From Chloroflexota bacterium (lineage in GTDB: Bacteria; Chloroflexota; Anaerolineae; UBA4142), in the NCBI GenBank assembly GCA_016215025.1, contig JACRMI010000151.1:17120-81119 (forward strand): a DNA stretch of 64,000 nucleotides. Reading direction: 5' to 3'. Position numbers and translations under genes: made by a program. Under the pieces are notes generated by a model. The model saw nothing but the letters and a program-made list of their open reading frames with translations, had not been told where the DNA came from and searched no databases. Shown here in pieces: positions 51,476 to 59,821 of this stretch (the stretch's first letter is position 1; every line of letters begins with the position of its first letter).

Positions 51476-51504
51476 TTGCGCGTTAAACCCGAAACGTGTA
51501 AAAT
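51476..51504 (+). promoter_or_regulatory. promoter of the CHAT-TPR gene
   Basis: TTGCGC (51476-51481), 17-base spacer, TAAAAT (51499-51504). It lies just after the MITE target duplication. Confidence 0.55.
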
Positions 51505-51535
51505 ATGCAAAAGCAAATCTCACGCGAGGGTGCGT

Positions 51536-54136
51536 ATGGCAAGCGATAGTGATTCCGTAAGCTATCTGGATTTCGATCTCGAAATTGGCGTGGGGACAGG
51601 GCGCAGCTACCCAATCGCCGTCGTGCACTCGCCTGCCGGTGAAGCGCGCGCGACGATGCAATTCCCATTCGATGAACTTGTCCTCGATAGTCGCCTCAAG
51701 GATTTGCAAATCGCGCTGTTGCGCTCTGGAGGCAAACGCCGCCAAGCGCTGACGCAAGAAGAAAGCGCGGTGCAAGAATTCGGCAAGCAATTGTTCGACG
51801 CGCTCATCGTCGGCGAAGTGCGCAGTCGCTACGATCTAAGCCAGCGCGAAGCGGGCTTGCAGAGCAAGGGCTTGCGTCTCAAACTGCGCATTGGGTCACC
51901 GCAGCTTGCGGCATTGCCCTGGGAATTTCTCTACGATACGCGCAACGCGGAATACGTTTGCCTCTCGACCAACACACCGGTCGTCCGCTATTTGGAACTC
52001 CCTCAACCGATTCAACCTCTGCTCGTGACTCTTCCTCTCCGCGTCCTGGGCATGATCGTTAGCCCAACCGATCTGCCTGAACTTGATGTCAAGCGCGAAA
52101 AGCAACGCGTCGAAAATGCGCTCAAGGATTTGCAGACGCGCGGCATGGTCCAAGTGACCTGGCTCGCCGGTCAAACCTGGCGCGATTTGCAGCGCGCGAT
52201 GCGCAGCGGCACCTGGCACATTTTCCATTTTATCGGGCATGGCGGTTTTGACAGCAATGCGGACGAAGGGTTGGTTGCGCTCGCCGATGACGAAGGCAAA
52301 GCCGAATACATGAACGCAACCCAGTTGGGGCGCTTGCTCGCCGATCATCGTTCGCTACGTTTGGCTTTGCTGAATTCTTGCGAAGGCGCCAAGAGCAGCG
52401 AACTCGATTTGTTTTCCAGCACCGCATCGATTTTGGTGCGGCGAGGTATTCCCGCTGTGTTGGCGATGCAGTACGAAATTACCGACCGCGCGGCAATCGA
52501 ATTTTCGCGCGCGTTCTATGAAGCCATTGCCGACGGTTTGCCCGTCGATGCGGCAACGGCGGAGGCGCGCAAAGCCGTCAGTTTCGCCGTGAACAACACC
52601 ATCGAGTGGGGCACGCCGGTGCTTTTCATGCGCGCCCCGGATGGACTGCTCTTTCGTTTGCAGCCGTTGACGATTGTCGATCGGCAAAAGCAACAAGCCG
52701 CCGAGCTGAAAAAAGAACGTGAGTCAGAAAAACCACCGGAGAAAGAAGAAACTCTGGTTGAAAAAGTCGAAAAAAAGACCAAGCGTCGAGCGGAACCCAA
52801 GAAAGTCAAACCACAGGAATCGACCAGCGAAAAATCAAAGACCCCCCCGTTAACTCCAGGCGTTGCGACGTTGGTGATGGAGTTGGTTTTTGCGGAAACG
52901 AGCAAAGATTGGGGCAAGGTCATCGAATTGGGTGAGCGCATTCTCAAGACCGATCCCAATCATCAACCGGGACGATCCAAGACGGCGCAAGCTTATCGTG
53001 AGCGCGGCGTCAAAAACCATAACGATCACAAGTATGATTTGGCGATTGCCGATTATACGCGCGCCATCGAACTGGATTCGACGGTCGCCGACTATGTCTT
53101 TTTGCGCGGCTTGAGCTATGAATGGAAAAAAGAATATGCGCGTTCGATTGTCGATTACACGGCTGCGATCAAGCTCAATCCGAACAATGCCGAATATTAC
53201 TATCGGCGCGGCGTCTGTGATCATTTTCAACGCGATTATAAAAGTGCCGTTGCGGATCATTCGTCCGCCATCCGGCTCGATCCAAAGAAAGCCGATTATT
53301 ATCAATCGCGCGGCAACGCGTACTCGTGGTTGAACGAGTACGACAAAGCGATTGCGGATCATACCAAAGCGATTGAACTCGATCCCACCAAGCCCAATTA
53401 CTTTTGGGAGCGCGCCAAGCGCTACAGTCGCAAGAGCGATTATGATCGCGCGATAGCGGACTATTCGCGCGCGCTTGCGCTCGATGGAAAGAATGCCGAC
53501 TATTATTGTGATCGCGGCAAGAGTTACGTGGGCAAGCGCGACTATGATCGGGCGATGTTGGATTATAATCGTGCGATTGAACTCGTACCCACGCGCGCGG
53601 ATTTTTATTACGAACGCGGTAAGAATTGGTCGGACAAACGTGACTTTACCCGTGCCATCGCCGATTACACACATGCAATCCAACTCGATCCCAAGGTAGC
53701 AAGCTATTATCAGTCGCGCGGGAATGCCTACTCTTGGCTCCAAGAGTACGACAAGTCCATCCTCGATCACACCAAAGCGATTGAACTCGATCCGACGAAA
53801 TCGCAGTACTTTTGGGAACGTGGCAAACGCTATGCCAGCAAACGCGACTATGACCGTGCGATAGCGGATTACACGCGCGCGATTGCGATGGATAATCAAG
53901 TGGCAGACTATAATTTCGAGCGCGGTAAGAGTTATTATCAAAAAAAGAACTATGATCTGGCGATTGCGGATCACACGCGCGCCATCGAACTCGATTCGAC
54001 TCAGGCGGATTATTTTTGGGAACGCGGCAAGACTTTTTCGTGGAAAAGCGACTGGGACGCCGCTAAACGCGATTACCGTCGCGCGGCTGACTTGGGCAAT
54101 GAAGAGGCGAAAAAAGAGCTAGCTAAATTCAAATAG
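51536..54136 (+). CDS. CHAT-domain protease with eleven TPR repeats
   Basis: An 866-residue protein with four parts. Residues 1-110 form a beta-rich N-domain (DFDLEIGVGTGRSYPIAVVH). Residues about 115-380 form a caspase-like CHAT domain with His235 in FIGHGGF and Cys282 in LLNSCEGAK as the catalytic pair. A charged linker (about 384-440) follows. Residues about 475-860 hold eleven 34-residue TPRs of the type RDYDRAIADYTRAIELDPT. The ATG at 51536 (GAGGG upstream) is chosen over a TTG at 51476 that overlaps the promoter. CHAT proteases cut partner proteins, for instance gasdermins or Csx30, in defence and cell death. No such partner is adjacent. TPRs 4-5 and 8-9 are near copies, so a four-unit block was duplicated. 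Confidence 0.88.
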   Translation: MASDSDSVSYLDFDLEIGVGTGRSYPIAVVHSPAGEARATMQFPFDELVLDSRLKDLQIALLRSGGKRRQALTQEESAVQEFGKQLFDALIVGEVRSRYDLSQREAGLQSKGLRLKLRIGSPQLAALPWEFLYDTRNAEYVCLSTNTPVVRYLELPQPIQPLLVTLPLRVLGMIVSPTDLPELDVKREKQRVENALKDLQTRGMVQVTWLAGQTWRDLQRAMRSGTWHIFHFIGHGGFDSNADEGLVALADDEGKAEYMNATQLGRLLADHRSLRLALLNSCEGAKSSELDLFSSTASILVRRGIPAVLAMQYEITDRAAIEFSRAFYEAIADGLPVDAATAEARKAVSFAVNNTIEWGTPVLFMRAPDGLLFRLQPLTIVDRQKQQAAELKKERESEKPPEKEETLVEKVEKKTKRRAEPKKVKPQESTSEKSKTPPLTPGVATLVMELVFAETSKDWGKVIELGERILKTDPNHQPGRSKTAQAYRERGVKNHNDHKYDLAIADYTRAIELDSTVADYVFLRGLSYEWKKEYARSIVDYTAAIKLNPNNAEYYYRRGVCDHFQRDYKSAVADHSSAIRLDPKKADYYQSRGNAYSWLNEYDKAIADHTKAIELDPTKPNYFWERAKRYSRKSDYDRAIADYSRALALDGKNADYYCDRGKSYVGKRDYDRAMLDYNRAIELVPTRADFYYERGKNWSDKRDFTRAIADYTHAIQLDPKVASYYQSRGNAYSWLQEYDKSILDHTKAIELDPTKSQYFWERGKRYASKRDYDRAIADYTRAIAMDNQVADYNFERGKSYYQKKNYDLAIADHTRAIELDSTQADYFWERGKTFSWKSDWDAAKRDYRRAADLGNEEAKKELAKFK

Positions 54137-54189
54137 GCGAAACTTCGAGGTCGTCATGATCTCGAAGGTTACTTTTGGGATAAGGTCAT

Positions 54190-54422
54190 GTCATTTCGAG
54201 ACGCGATTTGTACGTCGAGAAATCGCATATTCTAGAATTGAGACGCTTCGCGTCGCTCCGCTACCCAGAAATATTAACCTGTCACCCTGAGCACGTTCGC
54301 TGCGCTCAGGGTAAACTCCGCGAAGGGTCTCATTCTCTGCAGAGAGAGATGCTTCGCTCCGCTCAGCATGACCAGTTTCTCTGCTTGAACATGCCTGAAA
54401 GGGCGTGAGTTCTCGAAATGAC
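54190..54422. repeat. nested palindromic repeats, intergenic region before radA
   Basis: An outer element runs from GTCATTTCGAG (54190) to CTCGAAATGAC (54422). A second, of the GTCACCCTGAGC type, is inserted inside it (54281-54373, ending CGCTCAGCATGAC). This accounts for most of the 365-bp gap between the CHAT gene and radA. Confidence 0.75.
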
Positions 54423-54441
54423 AGTTGCCTGTTTTTGCTGT

Positions 54442-54470
54442 TTGACGCTGGCGCGGTATGGTTGTAAAAT
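54442..54470 (+). promoter_or_regulatory. radA promoter
   Basis: TTGACG (54442-54447), 17-base spacer, TAAAAT (54465-54470). Leader of about 25 bases with GGAGAA before the ATG at 54502. Confidence 0.7.
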
Positions 54471-54501
54471 GAACGCATAGAACAGATGTCCGGAGAAACA
54501 T

Positions 54502-55881
54502 ATGCCCGCCAAAACTAAAACTCACACTAGATGGATTTGCCAGCAGTGCGGCTTTGTATCGACCAAATCCTACGGTCGGTGTCCCGATTGCGGCGAATGG
54601 AATAGCATGACCGAAACGATTGTGACCGCCGCCGAGGAAAAGAAATCGGCGTTGGCGTCGCTTGCGCCGCACAGCACGCCGCAGAAAATAACCGAAATTG
54701 TGACCGAAGGTTTCGCGCGCATTCCCGTGCCGATTGGCGAACTTTCGCGGGTACTAGGCGGCGGGATTGTGCCCGGCTCGCTCGTATTGATAGGCGGAGA
54801 GCCTGGGATCGGCAAGTCGACGATGCTGTTGCAGTTGGCGGCGACGCTTGCAAAATCAGCGGGCATTGTGTTGTATATTTCGGGCGAAGAGTCCGTTCAA
54901 CAAATCAAGATGCGCGCGGAACGATTGGGGCTTACGCCGAATTCGCTCTATCTCTTGACCGAAACCAATCTCGACGAAATTGCGGCGCACATCGAGCGAC
55001 TCAAACCGCAGCTTGTGATTGTCGATTCAATACAGACGATCTATCTGGAAGAACTGTCGAGCGCAGCCGGTAGCATCTCGCAAGTGCGCGAATCGGCGGC
55101 GCGCTTGATGCACGTCGCGAAGGAAACGAACGTCGCGATTTTTCTTGTCGGTCACGTAACCAAAGCCGGCGCGATTGCCGGTCCGCGCGTGCTGGAACAC
55201 ATCGTCGATACGGTGCTCTATCTCGAAGGCGAACGCTTTCATTCGTATCGCTTGCTGCGGTCGGTGAAAAATCGTTTTGGCGCGACGAGCGAAGTCGGCG
55301 TGTTCGAGATGACGCAAGACGGTATGATTGAAGTCGATAACCCATCTGCCGCATTTCTCGCCGAGCGCGCGAAGGATGCGGCGGGCAGTGCGATTGCGGT
55401 CACAATGGAAGGCACGCGCCCGTTGCTCGTCGAAATTCAGGCGTTGACCAGTTCGAGTCCGTTTGCGTATCCGCGCCGTACGCCGAACGGTTTTGATATG
55501 GGACGCTTGTTATTGCTGACGGCGGTCCTGTCACAACGCTGCGGATTGAAACTTGGGGCGCAAGATGTTTTCGTTAACGTGGTGGGCGGTCTGAAAATCA
55601 CTGAGCCAGCGGCAGATTTGACCGTCGCGCTCGCTATCGCCTCGAGCTTCCGCAATCAGATCGTCGCGCAAGATTTGGTGGTGATCGGCGAAGTGGGGTT
55701 GAGCGGCGAACTTCGCACGGTGGCGCAGGCGCAGCGTCGCTTGATCGAAGCCTCGCGCTTGGGCTTTACGCGCGCGGTCGTGCCGCAAATGTTGACGAAG
55801 ATGAAGGACAAACCCGACGGCATCGAGTTGATTGGGGCGCGTACCCTGGGACAAGCGATGGACGTGGCGTTGGTCAAGTAG
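54502..55881 (+). CDS. radA: DNA repair protein RadA
   Basis: A 459-residue RecA-like ATPase and branch-migration helicase used in recombinational repair. The N-terminal zinc finger has Cys13, 16, 28 and 31. Walker A GGEPGIGKST lies at residues 98-107; the RadA-specific VKNRFGAT motif and a C-terminal Lon-like domain (VFVNVVGGLKITEPAADL and VIGEVGLSGELR) follow. Complete and standard in length. It has its own promoter and a hairpin after the stop codon. Confidence 0.96.
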   Translation: MPAKTKTHTRWICQQCGFVSTKSYGRCPDCGEWNSMTETIVTAAEEKKSALASLAPHSTPQKITEIVTEGFARIPVPIGELSRVLGGGIVPGSLVLIGGEPGIGKSTMLLQLAATLAKSAGIVLYISGEESVQQIKMRAERLGLTPNSLYLLTETNLDEIAAHIERLKPQLVIVDSIQTIYLEELSSAAGSISQVRESAARLMHVAKETNVAIFLVGHVTKAGAIAGPRVLEHIVDTVLYLEGERFHSYRLLRSVKNRFGATSEVGVFEMTQDGMIEVDNPSAAFLAERAKDAAGSAIAVTMEGTRPLLVEIQALTSSSPFAYPRRTPNGFDMGRLLLLTAVLSQRCGLKLGAQDVFVNVVGGLKITEPAADLTVALAIASSFRNQIVAQDLVVIGEVGLSGELRTVAQAQRRLIEASRLGFTRAVVPQMLTKMKDKPDGIELIGARTLGQAMDVALVK

Positions 55882-55935
55882 GAAATAGATGCGCCGCACC
55901 TCGTCCTTTCAGGATGGTGCGGCGCATCTATTTCC
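55881..55935 (+). terminator. long hairpin after radA
   Basis: GGAAATAGATGCGCCGCACC and GGTGCGGCGCATCTATTTCC are perfect arms around a 15-base loop, starting at the radA stop codon. There is no long T-run, but the 20-bp stem should still affect transcription or mRNA decay. Confidence 0.6.
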
Positions 55936-55940
55936 AAATC

Positions 55941-56062
55941 CTGGTGATTACCTAAAAGCCAGTTATGTCATTTCGAGGCGCGTTTTTTGCGACGAGAAAT
56001 CTTGCTTTCATGGAGGGAGATTTCTCGCTTCGCTCGAAATGACAGTTATGGGTAATCACCAG
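55941..56062. mobile_element. 122-bp MITE, copy 2
   Basis: Perfect 12-bp inverted ends CTGGTGATTACC/GGTAATCACCAG bound an element of exactly the same length as the copy at 51343. The flanks TCCAAATC (55933-55940) and TCCAAACC (56063-56070) match in seven of eight bases, an old target duplication. The interior is the same GTCATTTCGA palindrome with a diverged centre. Confidence 0.85.
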
Positions 56063-56073
56063 TCCAAACCTCG

Positions 56074-56102
56074 TTGACAATTGCATACTCCTGTGCTAAG
56101 AT
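56074..56102 (+). promoter_or_regulatory. strong sigma-70-type promoter
   Basis: Consensus TTGACA (56074-56079), 17-base spacer, TAAGAT (56097-56102). It starts a transcript with an unusually long leader of about 205 bases before the PIN-TRAM gene. Confidence 0.7.
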
Positions 56103-56108
56103 ACCGAC

Positions 56109-56283
56109 GCTCGAACGGAATTATTCATTTATTATTTGTCCCTGGTCTCTAACCGCATACGAACGTGTTGTCCCGAGGAAGCGCTCAACATATTAGTGTC
56201 ATCGTGGCTGCGCAGCCACAAAGCTAGTCGCAATTGTATCTTTTATTCATCTCGTTGGGTGTACCTCGGTGGTACACTTTTTT
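56109..56283 (+). ncRNA. candidate structured leader or small RNA ending in a terminator
   Basis: Between the promoter and the PIN-TRAM gene is a 175-base stretch with no reading frame. It contains GTGGCTGCGCAGCCAC (a perfect hairpin, about 56204-56219) and ends with the stem GTGTACC/GGTACAC and six T (56259-56283). It could be a transcriptional attenuator controlling the downstream operon, or a free small RNA of about 175 bases. No known riboswitch or 6S pattern was recognised. Confidence 0.45.
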
Positions 56284-56313
56284 ATTGCGGTCAGAAACCA
56301 GGAGGAGGTACCC

Positions 56314-57369
56314 ATGAGCGTCGAATTTCTCCTCCGCGTGATTGGAATGGTTTTCTTTGCCATCGTCGGCTGGCGCATCGGCGAAGCATTTGGCGGTGGC
56401 GATTCACAACTGCGGTACATTGTTGTTTTGGCGTTGGCGGGCGCGGCACTTGGTTTGCTCATCACCCCCTGGATTACGATTCGCCCCTACTTTTGGGCGC
56501 GCAAAACGATTCGCCAGGTTCCCGCGCAGCAACTTCTCGCCGCGACGATCGGTCTCTTGATCGGTTTGATTATCGCGGCGCTGTCGGCGTTCCCGCTGTC
56601 TTTTCTCCCCGGACCCTTTGGATCGATTTTCCCTTTTCTCTCGCTGATTCTCTTTGGCTATCTGGGCGCGTGGGTGATGGTCATGCGCGAGCGTGATTTC
56701 TTTGCGATTTTGGGTGGTCGAATCGGACGTGAGCAGTTGGTCAAAGGGGGAACCGAAAAATCGGTTTTGCTCGATACGAGCGTCATTATCGACGGACGCA
56801 TCGCGGATATTTCGCGCACTGGCTTTATCGATGGCACGATGATGATTCCGCGCTTTGTCCTCGCCGAACTGCAACACATTGCCGATTCGGCCGACGCACT
56901 GCGCCGCAATCGCGGTCGGCGTGGGCTGGAGATGCTCAACAAGTTGCAAAAAGAATCGATTGTACCGATTCGCATCACCGACCTCGACGTGGAAGATGTG
57001 CATGAAGTGGACGACAAGCTGATTCGGCTTGCGAAGAATTTACACTGTCCCGTGGTCACAAACGATTATAACCTTAACCGGGTTGCCGAATTGCAAGGCG
57101 TGCGCGTGTTGAACATCAACGAACTAGCGAATGCGATTCGCGCGGTCGTCTTGCCCGGCGAAGGGATGAAAGTTCGCATTGTCCAAGAAGGCAAAGAGTT
57201 GGGGCAGGGCGTTGGCTATCTGGACGATGGCACGATGGTCGTCGTGGACAATGCCAAGAAACACATCAACAATACGATTGATGTGACGGTCACGCGCATG
57301 TTGCAAACGAACCAGGGACGCATGATCTTTGCGGCTCCGGTCGATGAGAAAAGCAAAACCAATGCGTGA
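56314..57369 (+). CDS. membrane PIN-TRAM protein (YacL-like)
   Basis: A 351-residue protein with four N-terminal transmembrane helices (about 1-130), a PIN nuclease domain (about 150-275) and a C-terminal TRAM RNA-binding domain (about 280-340). PIN acidic residues are in LLDTSVIIDGRIADI, LAELQHIAD and VVTNDYNLNRVAELQGV. The ATG at 56314 has GGAGGAGG upstream. Such YacL-type proteins are candidate membrane-bound RNases. It overlaps the MntA gene by eight bases, so the toxin-antitoxin pair is in its operon. Confidence 0.88.
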   Translation: MSVEFLLRVIGMVFFAIVGWRIGEAFGGGDSQLRYIVVLALAGAALGLLITPWITIRPYFWARKTIRQVPAQQLLAATIGLLIGLIIAALSAFPLSFLPGPFGSIFPFLSLILFGYLGAWVMVMRERDFFAILGGRIGREQLVKGGTEKSVLLDTSVIIDGRIADISRTGFIDGTMMIPRFVLAELQHIADSADALRRNRGRRGLEMLNKLQKESIVPIRITDLDVEDVHEVDDKLIRLAKNLHCPVVTNDYNLNRVAELQGVRVLNINELANAIRAVVLPGEGMKVRIVQEGKELGQGVGYLDDGTMVVVDNAKKHINNTIDVTVTRMLQTNQGRMIFAAPVDEKSKTNA

Positions 57370-57808
57370 GCGAACCGGCAAGATCGATGTCACTCGCTTG
57401 ACGAGTCTCGCGCCGATTTTTGCAGAGGATGCGGGAATCGTCTTGGTATTTTTGTTCGGATCGTACGCGCAGAATCACGCCAGCGTTCTGAGTGACGTCG
57501 ATCTGGCTTTGCTGTTGTCCATGAGTGTAACGTCCGACGAATATTTGAATTATCGAGTCAAGTACGCGAACTTGGCGATGGAAACTTTGCGCGATGAACG
57601 GGTCGACGTGGTGATCCTCAATACTGCCCCGCCGCTCCTGCGTCACCAAGCCATCAAAGGACGCGTACTTTTCGAGCGTTCACCCGAAGCGCGCGTCGAG
57701 TTCGTCGTCGACGTTCAACGCAAGTATCTCGATTTGAAACCGTTCTACGCAATTGATTACGCTTACATGAAACAACGCTTGAAGGATGGAACTTTTGGTA
57801 AGTCTTGA
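57362..57808 (+). CDS. mntA: MNT-type nucleotidyltransferase antitoxin
   Basis: A 148-residue minimal nucleotidyltransferase. The motif GS-x10-DVD is present as FGSYAQNHASVLSDVDLALL (Gly33-Ser34, Asp45, Asp47). In type VII toxin-antitoxin systems this protein adds AMP to the HEPN toxin and disables it. The ATG at 57362 lies inside the last codons of the PIN-TRAM gene. It overlaps hepT by 23 bases. The order here (MNT before HEPN) is common in such pairs. Confidence 0.85.
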   Translation: MRERTGKIDVTRLTSLAPIFAEDAGIVLVFLFGSYAQNHASVLSDVDLALLLSMSVTSDEYLNYRVKYANLAMETLRDERVDVVILNTAPPLLRHQAIKGRVLFERSPEARVEFVVDVQRKYLDLKPFYAIDYAYMKQRLKDGTFGKS

Positions 57809-58220
57809 TGTTGTCCAAAAACGATTGCGTTTGCTGAATGGCTATCTCAACAAACTATATTCGATTCAAAGTCGGATTACGCTGGAACAATTTCTTGCGG
57901 ATAGTGATATGCAAGATATTGTCGAGCGTAATTTGCATTTGGCAATCGAGACGGTCTTGGATATTGGTCAGCATATCATTGCCAGTTCGGGATGGCAGCC
58001 CGCGGAAGAGTATCGCAACGTCTTTCCAATCTTGCAACAGCATGACGTGATAACCTCCGATCTGTTAGCGCGGGTCCAAGGCATGGCAGGTTTTCGGAAT
58101 TTGCTGGTGCATGAGTATACGGCCATAGATCACGGTCAAGTATTTCACGTTTTGAAAAACCACTTGGATGATTTGGTGGAGTTGGCGCGTGCCTATCAAA
58201 ATTTTGTGGATGCCAACTAG
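57786..58220 (+). CDS. hepT: HepT-type HEPN toxin (DUF86)
   Basis: A 144-residue all-helical HEPN RNase toxin. The catalytic motif R-x4-H-x-Y is intact as RNLLVHEY (Arg104, His109, Tyr111); Tyr111 is the residue that MntA modifies with AMP. The start at 57786 overlaps mntA. The pair forms a type VII toxin-antitoxin unit. Its location in a housekeeping operon between a PIN-TRAM gene and cysS suggests a stable resident system. Confidence 0.87.
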   Translation: MELLVSLDVVQKRLRLLNGYLNKLYSIQSRITLEQFLADSDMQDIVERNLHLAIETVLDIGQHIIASSGWQPAEEYRNVFPILQQHDVITSDLLARVQGMAGFRNLLVHEYTAIDHGQVFHVLKNHLDDLVELARAYQNFVDAN

Positions 58221-58259
58221 CCGGGCGAGTAAGAAACTTGATCTGTGCATGTGTAGTCT

Positions 58260-58296
58260 GGGGGCCTGTGGTTGTCGCAGCGTCCCCCTTGTTTCG
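58260..58296 (+). terminator. hairpin terminator before cysS
   Basis: The stem GGGGGCCTG/CAGCGTCCCCC with a TTGTTT tail lies between hepT and cysS. It probably ends the toxin-antitoxin transcript. Confidence 0.55.
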
Positions 58297-58324
58297 TTCA
58301 AACCTCGCCTAACCGGAGAAGCAT

Positions 58325-59731
58325 ATGCTTAGAATTTACAGTACCCTCACTCGACAAAAAGAAGACTTTGTTCCGCATACACCCAAGCAAGTTTCGATGT
58401 ACGTCTGTGGTCCCAATCTTTACGACCCGATTCACGTCGGGCACGCGTTTTCGTACATCATTTTCGATACGGTCAAACGTTATCTGCGCTTTAGCGGCTA
58501 TCAAGTCCGCCACGCGCAAAACTTCACCGACATCGAAGATCGCATCATCGCCAAAGCACAAAAAGAAAATCAATCGATTCAAGCCATCGCCGATGTATAC
58601 ATTAAACGATTCATGGATGAGATGGATGCGCTCAACGTTCAGCGCGCCGATGCATATCCACGCGCGACGGGCGTCATTCCGACGATCATCGAAATCTGCC
58701 AAGGATTGATAGCCAAAGGTTTCGCGTACGAAGCGCATGGCGATATTTATTTTCGAGTGCGCAAAGACCCCGACTATGGTAAGTTGTCCAATCGCTCGCT
58801 TGACGCGATGGAAGCGGGCGCGCGCATCGACGTGGACGAACGCAAAGAGGACCCGATGGACTTTGCGTTGTGGAAAGCATCGAAACCGGGCGAGCCAAGC
58901 TGGGACAGTCCCTGGGGCAAAGGTCGTCCGGGCTGGCACATCGAATGCTCGGCGATGAACTTGGATGTGCACGGACCACAAATCGATATTCATGGCGGCG
59001 GACAGGATGTGATCTTTCCGCATCACGAAAACGAAATCGCGCAGAGCGAGTCCTACACCGGCAAGAAACCGTTTGCCAAGTACTGGATGCACAACGCGCT
59101 GTTGCGTCTGAGCGGCGACACGTCGGCGGAAGATAAAATGTCGCGTCACGTGGGTAACACGTTGTGGGTCAAGGACGCGCTGGAAAAACATTCGCCGGAT
59201 GCGATTCGACTTTATCTGCTTTCGACGCACTATCGCACCCCGCTTGCATGGACGGACGCCGACGTAGAAGCGGCTGCGCGTGGTCTTGATCGATTGCGGG
59301 CTGCGGTTAAGGATGCGATCCCCTTCAAAGGCGCAGCCACGAATCCTGAGATCGCTCAGTTGGCGAACCAAACGCGTGAAAAATTTATCGCCGCAATGGA
59401 CGATGATTTCGGCACGGCGCAAGCGATTGCCGCGCTTTATGATCTGGCGCGTGAGATCAATCGCGCGCGCGGCGAAGGCGCATCGCCTGAAGATTTGTCG
59501 CCCGCTCAAGCGACTCTCCACGAGCTTGCCGATGTGTTAGGGCTAACGTTGAAAGAGCCAGAATCGAAATTGCTCGGCGCAGCGCCGTTCATCGAGTTGC
59601 TCATTCAGACGCGCAAGGATTTGCGTGCCGCGAAACAGTACGCGCTTGCGGACAAGCTTCGCGATGAACTCGGCAAGCTAGGCGTGACCTTGGAAGATGG
59701 ACCGCAAGGCACAACGTGGAAAGCTGGATAG
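58325..59731 (+). CDS. cysS: cysteinyl-tRNA synthetase
   Basis: A 468-residue class I synthetase that charges tRNA-Cys. HIGH appears as HVGH (residues 37-40), KMSKS as KMSRH (from Lys271), and Cys28 in YVCGP plus GWHIECSAM and HHENE provide the zinc ligands that select cysteine. Length is normal. GGAGAAG precedes the ATG. The stop codon lies at the edge of a GATAGC-type palindrome. Confidence 0.96.
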   Translation: MLRIYSTLTRQKEDFVPHTPKQVSMYVCGPNLYDPIHVGHAFSYIIFDTVKRYLRFSGYQVRHAQNFTDIEDRIIAKAQKENQSIQAIADVYIKRFMDEMDALNVQRADAYPRATGVIPTIIEICQGLIAKGFAYEAHGDIYFRVRKDPDYGKLSNRSLDAMEAGARIDVDERKEDPMDFALWKASKPGEPSWDSPWGKGRPGWHIECSAMNLDVHGPQIDIHGGGQDVIFPHHENEIAQSESYTGKKPFAKYWMHNALLRLSGDTSAEDKMSRHVGNTLWVKDALEKHSPDAIRLYLLSTHYRTPLAWTDADVEAAARGLDRLRAAVKDAIPFKGAATNPEIAQLANQTREKFIAAMDDDFGTAQAIAALYDLAREINRARGEGASPEDLSPAQATLHELADVLGLTLKEPESKLLGAAPFIELLIQTRKDLRAAKQYALADKLRDELGKLGVTLEDGPQGTTWKAG

Positions 59732-59818
59732 CGAACAGCCGATAGCAGATGGCATATAGCGGATAGCAAAAACAACTATCTTCAATTTGCTATCCGCCAT
59801 CTGCCATTCGTCACAAAC
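59731..59818. repeat. GATAGCAGATGGC-type palindrome
   Basis: GCAGATGGCATATAGCGGAT followed by AGCAAA pairs with TTTGCTATCCGCCATCTGC, with a few mismatches. It fills the cysS-rlmB gap. Confidence 0.65.
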
Positions 59819-59821
59819 CAT

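Noticed and set aside
52850..53974. 374-codon minus-strand frame opposite the TPR array
   Set aside because: A periodic antisense product of the 34-residue repeats; no independent signal.
53017..54130. CRISPR-like periodicity in the CHAT gene
   Set aside because: The period of about 102 bases is the TPR codon period in an open coding frame; there are no short identical repeats with unique spacers.
56109..56283. T-box riboswitch
   Set aside because: No full T-box sequence or specifier loop was found, and the next gene is a PIN-TRAM protein, not a tRNA synthetase.
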